In this document: positions 35,474-46,190 of the stretch, piece by piece | How positions within the stretch are numbered: the stretch's first letter is position 1 | Layout: each line of letters opens with the position of its first letter | NCBI RefSeq assembly: GCF_010389155.1 | Contig: NC_057766.1 | Span: forward strand, 30,885,516 to 30,949,515 | Source: Erigeron canadensis | Lineage: Eukaryota > Streptophyta > Magnoliopsida > Asterales > Asteraceae | DNA: 64,000 nucleotides | Direction: 5' to 3' | The notes under the pieces: model-generated | What the model saw: only the letters and a program-made list of their open reading frames with translations | The model's database searches: none | Told to the model about the DNA's origin: nothing | Position numbers and translations under genes: made by a program

Positions 35474-36679
35474 AGAGAAAATTACATTTTTGGTACCTCA
35501 ACTTTGCAAGTTTTGCACTTTTAGTCTCCAACTCAAAAAATAGCCGTTTTCATACCTAAAGTTTTGCGTTTTTTTCACTTTTGGTACCACGTTCATACAG
35601 CGTTAATTTTTGCCGTTAACTCCCTCACGTGACAAACACGTGAGGGGTATTTTAGTCTTTTGAACCCCCTCCTTTTGAGAAAAAATTGCACTTTTAATAC
35701 CTCAAGTTGTCAATTTTTTCATTTTTGGTACCTCAAGTAGACAACATATTTTTATTACACTCTCCGATTTCCATCTCACATATTTGCATCTGTCAAACAA
35801 CACACTCAAAAATCAACACACATGATTTATTTATTTTTTTTACTTTTTCTTTACGACTCTTAGAAAAACACCCAATGTAGTGTATCCATTCTTGAAATAT
35901 TATATGTTGTTGGTGTAATTACGGGTGATGGTGGAGGAACTGAATGCATTGGTGGATCGATGGCCGGAAAAAACTCATGTCGCCGGAAAACGCACCCACC
36001 ATCGATCTCTTTTCTTCATATTATTGAACACCCCCTCACCTCTAAATTACCCTTTTCTTCGATCGGAAACGAAACTTGAGCAGAATATGCTACAAACGAG
36101 ATCTGAACGGAATCTGTTACAGATGAATATATTTGCTACAACCGAGATTAGATCGGAATCTCTAGCTAAGGTGGAAGTCGTGGTGCCTAATGGGGAGGGA
36201 GATAGTCGGCAACCCTTTCTGGTGGTGTATGATTCATATAAGAGATTTGAATTTATTTATGCATGTTTATGTATTGAATTTGGTATGGTATAGAGATATA
36301 AGTATACATGGATATATGGATGATCGCAATGTGTGTTGATTTTTGAGTTTGTGTTGTTTGATAGATGCTAATATGTGAGATGAAAATTGGAGAGTGTATT
36401 AAAAATATGTTGTCTACTTAAGGTACCAAAAGTGAAAAAATTGACAACTTAAGGTATTAAAAGTGTAATTTTTTCTCAATAGGAGGGGGTTCAAAAGACT
36501 AAAATACCCCTCACGTGTTTGTCACGTGAGGGAGTTAACGGCAAAAATTAACGTTGTATGAACGTGGTACCAAAAATGAAAAAACGCAAAACTTTAGGTA
36601 TGAAAACTGCTAATTTTTTAGTTGGAGACTAAAAGTGCAAAAGTTGCCAATTTGAGGTACCAAAAATGTAATATTCTCT
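35474..36679. mobile_element. DNA transposon with about 370 bp inverted arms (MULE-like foldback)
   Basis: The left arm starts AGAGAAAATTACATTTTTGG and the right arm ends with its reverse complement (CCAAAAATGTAATATTCTCT). The arms stay complementary to about 35850 and 36310, through TTGCCGTTAACTCCCTCACG and CTCACGTGTTTGTCACGTGAGG. The centre of about 450 bp is unrelated and holds an ORF. Long arms with a unique core suit a Mutator-like foldback or Pack-MULE. AAAAAT-type flanks are present on both sides, but a clear 9 bp target duplication was not fixed. Confidence 0.8.
35925..36293 (+). CDS. Hypothetical ORF in the core of the inverted-repeat element
   Basis: 122 codons beginning MMVEELNALVDRWPEK. 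The N-terminal part has RTHHRSLFF, the C-terminal part VVVPNGEGDSRQPFLVVYDS. No known domain recognised. It lies wholly between the arms and its codon content is not AT-biased like its surroundings, so it may be a captured host fragment. There is no independent evidence that it is expressed. Confidence 0.25.
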   Translation: MMVEELNALVDRWPEKTHVAGKRTHHRSLFFILLNTPSPLNYPFLRSETKLEQNMLQTRSERNLLQMNIFATTEIRSESLAKVEVVVPNGEGDSRQPFLVVYDSYKRFEFIYACLCIEFGMV

Positions 36680-36802
36680 AAAAATTAATGATACTATTAT
36701 CATTTCCTTTTTATGTTTGATGATACATGACCAATCAATTATAAATACATCCTAAACATGTAATTTAAATTAGGCATTGGGTAACACCAACCCCACCAGG
36801 GT

Positions 36803-36942
36803 ATTAGCGGCGACGTCGCCGCTAATAGTGGGACCCCCGACAAACTAAAACACTGTCTGACAGACCATGTCAGTCGAATGCCACGTCATCACTATTAGCG
36901 GCGACGTCGTCGCAAATAGTGGTGACGTGACATTCGGCTGAC
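36803..36942. repeat. Paired GC-rich palindromes, locus 1
   Basis: Palindrome 1 (36803-36826) is perfect: ATTAGCGGCGAC followed by its own reverse complement, centred on GACGTC. Palindrome 2 (36894-36917) is the same with two changes, 91 bp on. Palindrome 2 is the centre of a longer hairpin of about 37 bp arms (36868-36942; ATGTCAGTCGAATG against its inverse CATTCGGCTGACAT). See the sister locus at 42.63 kb. Confidence 0.85.
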
Positions 36943-39485
36943 ATCTCGGGAATGGTTATTGAATGGATCAACACTGGACACGGCATTTACGATAGTGATA
37001 GAGTAGTATGTCGTTTAAAAAAAATTATTATTACAAAGTAATAAAAGTTAAATTCACCTCACATAAATTAAGTACATCAAACATTTTTTAAATATTTGTC
37101 TCTTTCGAAAGTCATGTTAATCTAATATATTATATAAAAATAACCTAAGTGAAAAAATACCATAGTAAATTTTTTTTTGCCTAGCTTAGTTTTTCAATAC
37201 GTGGATTTATATATAAATTTGATTTATTAGTCTTTTATAATTATACAAAATGTGTAGGATAACTCGTGCATTATTTTTGTCATTGAAACTTGAAAGATTT
37301 ACATATTATTATACATTTATGATATATTATAATAATTAAGAAGGGGATATTTGTAATTTACAAGTTACACTTTTTTGCTTTTCACTACTAATTTACACTT
37401 TTCAACATTAATATTTATTTAAAACGTATATATTTATTTTATTTATGGTATATTATATAATTAAGAAGGGTATATTTGATAAAGATGAAATAATTAAATT
37501 TAATCTAGTGGTTATACATATAAATCTACTAAAATGTTAATATAAGTAATAATATTGTCTAATATTTATTTTCCCGCGTAATACGTGAGGAATACATATA
37601 AATCTCAAAAATGTTAATATGTGACAAATCAATATTTTGACAAACATAAATAAGAGATGTTATAATGACAAGGTATCAATCTTAACTAACTTTGGTTGAA
37701 ATGGTTGAATTTGTTACTAAATATTCTGGCAAGACACCGGATTAAGAGAAAATTACGTCAAATAACTTAGGTGAATTTGCTACATAGTCTAAGTAAAAAA
37801 TTGTTACAACGTGTGCTAATCCAAATAAACAAAACAAATATAATATAATATAGGTCATCGTTTGTTGCATTGTTTTCCTAAAACTATAAATTGTCGCGAT
37901 CACCACTATGTAAATATATATTTTTTAATCTTTATATATAATAAAATACAATTTTTCTAATTAATTATTAAGCAAATAAAATATTTGTTTGGAATATCTA
38001 TTAATTATAAACAAAAGCATTCAGATTTTTTGGTTTCTAATTTAATATCTATTTAGATTTAGTTTTATCAACTGAAAAAGCATATGTTTAAAACCATTTA
38101 TTCGGTGCATTACACCGCACATCCGACTTGATTTATAAACACGATATACAATAGATTTGTTTTTGGATTGAAATGAAAAAGATAAAACCTTATAAAACCA
38201 AATTGAAAAATTAGTCCAATGATTAAAATTGTGTATGATTAAAATTGTATATAATGTTTATGACCATAACATAATGTTATTATACGAAATAATAACTTTT
38301 TCACCTTTTAAAACCTATTATTGTACATGAAACCTTGGATTACATTCTTTTACAATGTTAAAGCCAATGGGGTTGGTGGTCCATTGGTAAGATTTTTAAC
38401 TTTTGGAGGAATTCATCCGGGTCTAAATTTTTAAGCAATTTAGATATATATCTGAGAAAAGTGAATATGTAACTATCATATAAGCAATTTAGATATATAT
38501 CTCTTCACATATTAAATTTTTAATATTTGTTGTATAATGAATAAATTATTAGCTCCTTATGTATTTTTATAAGGCGATTTTGGATCATATTTTTATAATT
38601 CTTGTTATAATATTTATTTTATCAACAAATGTATACAAACATAAAAAATACAAATGATGAGATCACGCAAATCAAGATTACAAAAGGAAATCAAACTTCA
38701 GTTAAACGATGAATACAAGAACATCGGTTATAGAACTTTATATTATAGGAAGATACGATGTTGGGTACTAGACCAAGATTAGGCTAGCTAACTACTGCGA
38801 GGTTATAACCTAGTCTTTTAATTCACCCTATGAATCGTGGATCAAGCTCTCTATACTACCGGCATGGATGTCACTGTGGATACTCTACTACTCTAGGGAA
38901 CGTGAAGTGATTATTACTAATGCTCTTGTTATAGATTTGGATCTTAATATATACAAACGTGTAAGTAATTGTTTTGTGAAATATTATTTCTGGAATAAAA
39001 GTGTGTGAACCCGACTAATGTAAAGATCACTCCCTTTGATTGCTTGGAATCTTTCCAACACACCGCAGTTGACATATAAAAAAGATTACCAAGAAACAAT
39101 TAAGATTAAAAATTGCTACAGATTTGTTGAATAATAAGAACATCAGACCAAAAAGGTTTAGACAATCAGGTGGTTCATGTAGCCAAGATCGATTTTGGTA
39201 TAAAACTGTTTATGGATATATATATATTTTTTAAATTCTATATCAATCGGTTGCATGAACATTCAGTATGTCACTCGTAATGTCTCACTCGTAATGTCTG
39301 ACATCAAGGGATCATACCTATGAATTCTGATGATCCCATTTTGGAAGCTCTTTATTTTTCAACATCCAAACTATGACACTATAATTTCCCGACTAAAAGA
39401 TGATAAATCTTCTAAAGTATTCTTGGCAAAGCGACCATAACTGGTAGCCTAGTACTCATACTCAATAGACCTTGAAACCATAATG
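36943..39485. other. AT-rich intergenic DNA between the palindromes and PDF1A
   Basis: No gene seen. Near 38360-38440 a GTGGTCCATTGGTAAGA...CATCCGGGTC segment resembles the A/B box region of a decayed SINE. Confidence 0.5.
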
Positions 39486-39554
39486 CTAGCAAACACCCTG
39501 CTTAGGACAGCTACTAGCAAGAGGCAAGTCCACGTTCTCAACGGTCCTGAATGT
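39486..39554 (-). pseudogene. In-frame conserved tail of PDF1A beyond the premature stop
   Basis: 22 codons after the TGA read TFRTVENVDLPLASSCPKQG and end VC, then TAG. The family's C-terminal TFRTVxNLDLPLAxGCPKLG is recognisable, so the tail has decayed little since the stop arose. Confidence 0.75.
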
Positions 39555-41241
39555 TCATTTCACCATCTTGTCAACATACAGAGTTCCCTCTAGATGATCA
39601 CATTCGTGTTGTAAAATACGAGCCTGCCACCCACTAGCATTCACCTTCATGGGCTTCCCATCTCGATCCAACCCCCTAACCTCTACCTCAAGAAACCTTT
39701 CAACCAATGCTCTGTATCCATTAACACTGCAAAAATATTACCATTAATCAACCTGCCACCCACAACTTGCAACATCTAGGGAGTGATGAGCCGCTTTGAA
39801 AGTGACTATAGCATGTTTAATAAAACAGGGGATCTCAATAATCAGTTTTCTTGCAAATTTAATTATTTCAATCCTAGAAACGGTTGACTGAAAGTCAGTA
39901 ACTATTAGTTTAAAGAACAGACAGTCAAATTCAAATTAATTCAAAATATTACTAAATGGGGTTGAATCCACTATAGCATTAGTGTCATGAATCCATACAA
40001 TCTGGCTTACATCATCCATAGTAGAAGTGCAAAATGAGTGGGTTTATAGTATAAGGTCGGGTTGACCCACAACATTTTTTATGCAATATTTTTATTATAA
40101 TAATGTGTTATATATAATTACAAGTACTATACATGTGAGAATAACAATACTAACTTGACATAATTTGAGAGGCTGTATGTACAAGTTACACTTTGGCTAC
40201 TTCCGAGTTTTGACATGCTTTGCCCATCCCTTTTTGGACTTATGTTTTTAAGTTTAATGTTTGGCAAGTTAGAGGCAAAACAAAACCCAAATCAACTCAC
40301 CCATCTGCAATTCTTTACGTTTGCAGGCCTAATTCTAAATTTCTTCTCTTACATGGAATCCATAGTCCATATACCACATTGTATACCAATTAATGTGAAA
40401 GCGTTGAATGCTAAATCAAATACGGGAATTTGAACACAAACTTTATTCATCCATTAAGGATTGATAAAACAGGGCAAGTAAACTCACCTTAAACAGCCTT
40501 CAAAAAACAATGCTGACTTGTTGCTCTTTTTTCTAAGTTTTGGGTTCAAAATAACCTACATTTCAAGAAACCGTTTACAAAACTTTCACATTGTAAGAAC
40601 CGGGACTACACACTTCTTAAAGTTTTATTCACATACCATAAGATCAAAAGGATGCCTGTCATGTGCCTTGGTCTCTTCTTCTTGTTCTTGTGCTATGTAT
40701 TCTTTAGTATCCTCCACTACAATAATCTGCTCATTAAATAACTATTAGTGTCAGACAAAAATGCATATACAGAAACAAGAAACAATAGAGAAAACACAAG
40801 GAGTTAACGTCATCATGTCCAATTTTACATGTTACCCGTTTAAAAATATTTATAACAAAATAAATGAAAAAAAGAAAGAAAGAAACTGACTTTTAAAGGA
40901 ATACCAATTTGGGGAGCTGCAAGGCCAACCCCGGGTCGTCTTCTCATAACTTGAATCATATCATCAATTATCTTCTGGATACGCTCCGACCCGATTTCTC
41001 CAACCATGACTTCTCGGGCGGGTTCATGAAGAACCGGGTCACCGGCTTGCACAATAGATGGTAAACTGATAATCTTTTTTTTCTTTCCCAACCCATTAAA
41101 CCAGCCTACTTGAGTAGAATAAGATGATGAAGAAGAGAAAATTCTTGGTTTTAGAATGGGCTTAATCTGAGATGTATTGATTAGGGTTTGCCTCAAGTAT
41201 TCGCCGGCGAGTGGTTTTGACAGCCGTCGTATCACTTCCAT
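39555..41241 (-). CDS. PDF1A: Peptide deformylase 1A, mitochondrial type, with premature stop
   Basis: Removes the formyl group from new organelle proteins. Exons: 41241-40891, 40726-40637, 40555-40488, 39726-39555, all GT-AG; 226 aa. Basic, Ser-rich N-terminal presequence, then all three metallo-hydrolase motifs: [10 protein letters not shown] (104-113), EGCLS (166-170, metal ligand Cys168, split by intron 3), and QHECDHLEG (His210, Glu211, His214). Right after VDKMVK a TGA (39557-39555) ends the frame. The same frame continues TFRTVENVDLPLA and on to a TAG at 39488-39486, which is what the family has after VDKMVPR. About 22 residues of the usual tail are therefore lost unless the stop is read through or is an error. 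The ATG is preceded by two GTG codons in frame, not by another ATG. Confidence 0.88.
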
Positions 41242-41561
41242 CACCACCGTGTTCGTTGACTGAAGTGACTAGTGCAATACTTACTATGGGCCAAATAGAG
41301 TTTTTATTCAATTGGACTTGGCATGTGCAATATACTTCATAATAAGTTCATATCGTTCAAATGTCCTATAATTACAAGATGATATTCATACATGAAAATA
41401 TGAAAAGATAAAATTAGAAAAGAAATTTAGAAAAAGATAATATTGTGATTTTAAAATGACTTTTAGACTAATTTATATGTTGATTAATTATTTCACTTCA
41501 AATAGAGTATCAGTCATCTTTCCAACATATTAACAAGTAAAAGTAACTGTTCAGTGCCGCT
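41242..41561. other. PDF1A upstream region
   Basis: Should contain the PDF1A promoter. No specific element recognised. Confidence 0.4.
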
Positions 41562-41757
41562 TTTCTTGGGTTTTGAGCCCAATACCTTGACGGTATATGG
41601 GGGAGGTTAAGATGTAGGCAGACCTTACCTCTACCTAAGTAGAGAGGCTGCTTCCAGTTTCCACCTAAATGGTAGAAAAGGCCCTCCAACCTTTGCATGG
41701 GATGAGGATCGAACCTATGACCTCTGTTTACCACTGATCCAACCATGCTGCTTCAAC
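41562..41757 (-). mobile_element. tRNA-derived SINE, minus strand
   Basis: Reading the minus strand: GGTTGGATCAGTGGT (A box region), AGGTTCGATCC (B box) 25-30 bp on, then AGTAGAGAGGC-type and GGTAGAGGTAAGGTCTGCC, words typical of Au-family plant SINEs. About 200 bp, no coding content. Confidence 0.7.
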
Positions 41758-42184
41758 ATATTAACAAGTGTTTTAACAAAATAAACCAACATTGAACTCA
41801 TTTTATTTTAAACTAAACAAATTGAAACTTAATTTGTTTCACGTTACATTGTCATTGTCATTTATATTAATTTAAAATCACATTATGTTAATTAAAAAAA
41901 ATTATACGAGTATTAAATTTATAAAACAATATATTTAATATAAAGAGTGAGAAACAAACATTATTAGAAGAATCTGGACTCACATTAGACTATCCACATC
42001 AGTGAACCAACTCAACCCAATCTCTTATTAAAAATTAATTTCTCTCTATTCCACCTATACAACCCAACCATACTCCAATTTTCACTCACATTCCCAACCC
42101 AACCCAAACTAATAATTTCTATAACAAACAAATATTTGATAACATTATTATATATTAAAATAAAAACAACTATTTAAAAGGTAA

Positions 42185-42480
42185 ATGAGTGTTACCTCGT
42201 CTGAAAACTGGTTTACGGGAAAAATGAGTAGAACAAAAACCGGACTGACTGGGTTGTCGGAAAACTGGATCCCCGGAGTTCGCCGGAATTTCCCAAAACT
42301 GGTTTGCCGTATATCACTGGAAAAAACGTTCCCCGCAAACCTGGTTGGCCGGAAAACTTATTCGCCGGAAAAAAGTCGCCGCTAAAACCGCGCCTGAAAA
42401 TGGACTCCGGGAGCCGGAAAACGTGGGTGGTGTAAAAAGGATTGTTGATAACGAGGATGAGGGGATAGATGGCCGGATTT
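42185..42480. other. CCGGAAAA-rich patch with a short ORF
   Basis: GGAAAAC/CCGGAAAA words recur about ten times (ACTGG, TCGCCGG). The plus-strand ORF 42185-42385 is a by-product: its sequence is repetitive and has no domain. Perhaps part of the repeat that also bears the palindromes just downstream. Confidence 0.45.
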
Positions 42481-42632
42481 TGTAAATAAAAAAAGTTATT
42501 ATATGGAGAAGAAAGGAAATTATGGAGGAAGAGAGGGAGTGTTCTTACGGAGAAGGAGAAGGAGAATGAAGAATAATAGGGAGAAGACGAGAGTGCGTCG
42601 TTTAAAACGATGTAACGCAGTGGGGGGTCACT

Positions 42633-42743
42633 ATTTGCGGCGACGTCGCCGCTAATAGTGGGGCCATTGCACGTGATTCTGTGGCTTTGAATGTTGCAGT
42701 CTGACCTATGGGACCCACTATTTGCGACGACGTCGCCGCTAAT
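42633..42743. repeat. Paired GC-rich palindromes, locus 2
   Basis: Two near-perfect copies of the 24 bp palindrome (42633-42656 and 42720-42743), each with TTTG in place of TTAG on one side, 87 bp apart, a spacing like that of locus 1. The flanks TGGG(G)CC/GGGACCCACTA also match between loci. Lies about 1.2 kb before UGT-5. Confidence 0.85.
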
Positions 42744-42949
42744 AGTGGGTGGTCGGGTTACGCGCTTTTGCCTGGTCGGGTTACGCGCTTCGTTAAATTA
42801 ACCTATACATATATCCATCCATATCTCCCCTCACCACGACACCACATTATCACAATCTCTCTCTCTCCTATTTATTTTCTTTTCATATAAGTAATACTTC
42901 TCTCCATGTGAAACTAAAAGTGGGATACTGGCATGTGAAAAATTATTAA

Positions 42950-43918
42950 ATGCAACCAAATTACTCGCATTGTTTATACCTAAAATACACTCTATGAATT
43001 ATCGATCGAATAACTGATTTGAAAATGATCTTACACCTTTCAAGAAATATTGATCAATAAAAAAGTTTAAAAGTTTACACGTGGCAATAATGTCTTAAAT
43101 GCAAGCAAAATGCTCACAAATAGAATCCAACTACAATTGTCAAATAAGTTTTGCACGTTTAGCTCCTTTGATGGTCTCACAGAAAACGTGTGGCACGAGC
43201 GTCGGTAGTACACAATGCATCTAGTCATCTACTACCTAACTATGCCCTTTAATTATGAAAATTGAATTAATTAGAAAAATTGCTTATTTTATGGCAGATG
43301 AAAGATAATCCGATCGGTTAAGATATTTGTATTTGGTGGGATATCTCTTATGGCATTAAAGTTTGACACTCTTACGGGATCCATATATAACACTAGGGAA
43401 GATAATAAGGACCAAAAATCACGAAGCGCGAGAATAACACGAAAGAAAATAATTTTCGAAATGAATTATAGATAAAACAGTACCACCACTAATCCTATAG
43501 CTGCTAACGAATCAGATATTTATCAGTTTCCAGCTTGAACTCGATTGAATGTAAAGATACCTTTGGATTTTAATTGTGCATTTTGAGCCTTATTCAAATT
43601 TTATAGTGCTAATTTACATATAAATCTAAAACTGCTAAGGAATCAAGCTTGTATTAATTTGAACGCTCAAATCAAGTTCGTTCAGTAAGTTTGCCTGTTA
43701 AAAACTACGAGCTATGGGATCTAGCTTGAATCGTTATCAAGGCACGTAGAGTTATGCGATCAAGATTGGACCACGATTGAGCGATGCTAGTACTTTAGTA
43801 CCATACTACCAAGTGGGAACTTACCAAGTGCTTCCAAGCCTTTTTATAACGTGGTAGATGAGCACCCAAGTGTTTAGTCTATAAATATGGCCCAATTCAC
43901 AAAAAATCTTCAAACACC
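42950..43918 (+). promoter_or_regulatory. UGT-5 upstream region, shared with UGT-4
   Basis: Counterpart of 32155-33000 with the same ordered landmarks, including CACGAGCGTCGGTAGTAC and AGCCTTTTTATAACGTGG. TATA box TATAAATA at 43880-43887, about 32-39 bp before the start codon. Confidence 0.75.
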
Positions 43919-45322
43919 ATGGAGAAAGTAGAGTTCTTATTCATCCCAGCCCCGCTTATGGGACATGCTGGTCAGCTTGTGGAGTTAGCCACACTCTTGG
44001 TCAATCAATTTCACCATATCACCATTACTGTCCTTGTGATGAAGCTCCCCAGTGATCCAATTGGCACCAGTTACACCAATTCCCTCACTGACCACGATCG
44101 AATGAAATTTATTCATTTCCCTCCGATGGAACTTGATGACTTTGCAGATACCCCAACTGCTGGCCTCTTGGCAGACGCCGTCACTGAGCGCCATAAGCCA
44201 ATTATAAGAGACGTTATGGCTGATCGGCTTAATAGGTCTGATCAAGCGTCTCCATTGCGTGCTTTGGTCGTGGACATGTTATGTACATCAATGATTGATG
44301 TCAGCAAGGAATTTAGTGTCCCGGCCTACGTGTTCTTTCCCACAAATGCAGCTGTCCTCGGACTTATGTTTTATTTACAGACCCTCCATGATGAACATGG
44401 TCAGGACATATCTGAACTGGAAAACTCAGGCACCCCATTAATGATCCCTGGCTATGACAGTCCAGTTCCTCCATCCGTTTTGCCCTTCGTGCTTATGGAC
44501 AAGTATACCTGGTCTACAAGGTACATTCGTCATATCCGAAAGTATAGAGAAGCCAAGGGCATCATCGTCAACACGTTTCAAGAGCTAGAACCCCATGCCC
44601 TCCTTTGCTATGAGGATAAAACACCTCCTGTGTATACCGCTGGTCCAATGCTAAAGCCCGAAACACCTATTACGAAAAATGAGGTATCACAGTGGTTGGA
44701 AGGTCAACCAAAGTGCTCAGTTGTGCTTTTATGCTTCGGGTCCAGAGGATGGTTCAAACGAGAGCAGGTTAGAGAAATAGCAATTGCTATAGAGAGAAGC
44801 GGATACCGGTTCATATGGTCCTTACGTAGACCACCATCTGAGGACCAACAAGGGTTCCCCGGAGAATACACAGACTACAACGAAATCCTGCCAGATGGAT
44901 TCCTAGAGCGTACAGCTGGAAAGGGGAAAGTGCTTGGTTGGGTCCCACAGACGGCGCTGCTTGCTAATATGGCGGTGGGAGGATTCATATCCCACTGTGG
45001 GTGGAACTCCATACTAGAGAGCCTTTGGTATGGAGTTCCAATAGCCACCTGGCCACAAGAAGCAGAGCAGCAGATAAATGCACACAAGTTGGTTAAAGAA
45101 TTAGGATTGGGGGTGGAGATCTCTTTGGATTATAACCAACTAAACAAGAATCAGAGTTTGGTGTCAGCCCAAATCATTGAGAAGGGAATACGAGAGGTGA
45201 TGGATAGAAACAGTGAGGTCCGGGCAAACGTGGCAGAAATGAAAGCTAAGAGCCGAATGGCACTAGAAGAAGGAGGTTCATCTTCTGCCAGTTTGAAATT
45301 CCTTGTTGATGATTTCATGTAA
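43919..45322 (+). CDS. UDP-glycosyltransferase, UGT71-like (UGT-5)
   Basis: 467 aa, one exon, starting MEKVEFLFIPAPLMGH. Catalytic His16 and Asp119 (LVVDMLCT), PSPG box at 341-384 (WVPQTALLAN ... AEQ). Near copy of UGT-4 with substitutions concentrated in residues 70-140 and in the PSPG-preceding loop (GSRGWFKREQ against GSKGWFKQDQ). It has the same WPQEAEQQINAH variant. It is separated from UGT-4 by 9.5 kb including the opposite-strand PDF1A gene, so the copy either jumped over PDF1A or PDF1A was enclosed by the duplication. Reading frame undamaged. Confidence 0.95.
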   Translation: MEKVEFLFIPAPLMGHAGQLVELATLLVNQFHHITITVLVMKLPSDPIGTSYTNSLTDHDRMKFIHFPPMELDDFADTPTAGLLADAVTERHKPIIRDVMADRLNRSDQASPLRALVVDMLCTSMIDVSKEFSVPAYVFFPTNAAVLGLMFYLQTLHDEHGQDISELENSGTPLMIPGYDSPVPPSVLPFVLMDKYTWSTRYIRHIRKYREAKGIIVNTFQELEPHALLCYEDKTPPVYTAGPMLKPETPITKNEVSQWLEGQPKCSVVLLCFGSRGWFKREQVREIAIAIERSGYRFIWSLRRPPSEDQQGFPGEYTDYNEILPDGFLERTAGKGKVLGWVPQTALLANMAVGGFISHCGWNSILESLWYGVPIATWPQEAEQQINAHKLVKELGLGVEISLDYNQLNKNQSLVSAQIIEKGIREVMDRNSEVRANVAEMKAKSRMALEEGGSSSASLKFLVDDFM

Positions 45323-45914
45323 CTAGCTCACAAAGAGAAAAATTCACACTGTAACACACATCACATGTGTAGAATCTCCTAACTAGACAATATCAACTGT
45401 AACAGACAGATTCAGGGGTGATTGCAAAAAAGTACAACCAACTTTGTTATGATCTATGGTGCTAATAACCAGCTCAATACAGTCCAGGAAGAACCATCAA
45501 AGGTTTCATATAAGGTATCTTAACTAAGAGAACAGGTTCGCCATGCCAGAAAAAAGTCGGACAAATGTAATTGGGCATCTGCCACATCATCGTCTCAACG
45601 GGTGACGGGTCAGATTAACTTAAATCAAAATCACTGAAAGACTATTACTCGAATGGTAAAATGTTGAAAGTGTGATGGTATTTATTGGCCTAGCTTATAT
45701 TAGAAAATGAACTAAAATTATTTCACTATGGCCACCCTAAAAAAGAGTAAGACGTGAATACACATGTTAGAAACCCTAATTTCGACAAAAAGCAACCACT
45801 ATAACAACCGTGTCATGCATTTGAACAATATATGTACTGAAAAATAATGGGAGCATAAATGCATACATGTATATATGATGCCCGTGTATATACGTTGCAA
45901 GTGTTTTCAATTGT
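45323..45914. other. UGT-5 3' flank, no gene seen
   Basis: First 100 bp match the UGT-4 3' flank, up to AACAGACAGATTCAGGGG. Beyond that nothing was recognised. Confidence 0.5.
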
Positions 45915-46190
45915 TGTGAATCTTCTGGTAATCTCCTACGCAGCAGTCTTTTTTAATAGAACCAAGTAATGTATATATGATGCTGGTATCATGTCCCCTT
46001 TGTCACCCATTTTGAATTTCAGCATTTCATGACATATGTTAATATGTGATCTAAGAATGTGATATTTTGAAAAAAAAATTGCTTACAGGACTATGTTACT
46101 GTAAGCAGTAGAATCTGGATTGTTAATATTAATGACCAGCATTCTACTTTGCCAATTCACTAGAAGTTGCCTCTGCTCCGACGGTGAAAG
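45915..46190 (-). pseudogene. VDAC (mitochondrial porin) gene relic
   Basis: Two blocks on the minus strand match the end of exon 7 (about 46185-46080, EATSSELAK then stops, with SPDST-like words and the CCTGTAAGC splice donor) and the start of exon 8 (about 45997-45919, GDKGDM and ASYIHYL...KKTAA...EITRR) of the VDAC gene at 59 kb. The intron between them is kept, so it came from genomic DNA duplication, not reverse transcription. The remaining exons are absent here. It is full of stops. Its KKTAA motif is closer to the family norm than SRKTAAAA of the intact gene. Confidence 0.75.

Noticed and set aside
42185..42385. 66-codon ORF upstream of UGT-5
   Set aside because: Made of CCGGAAAAC repeats; no domain and no exon context.
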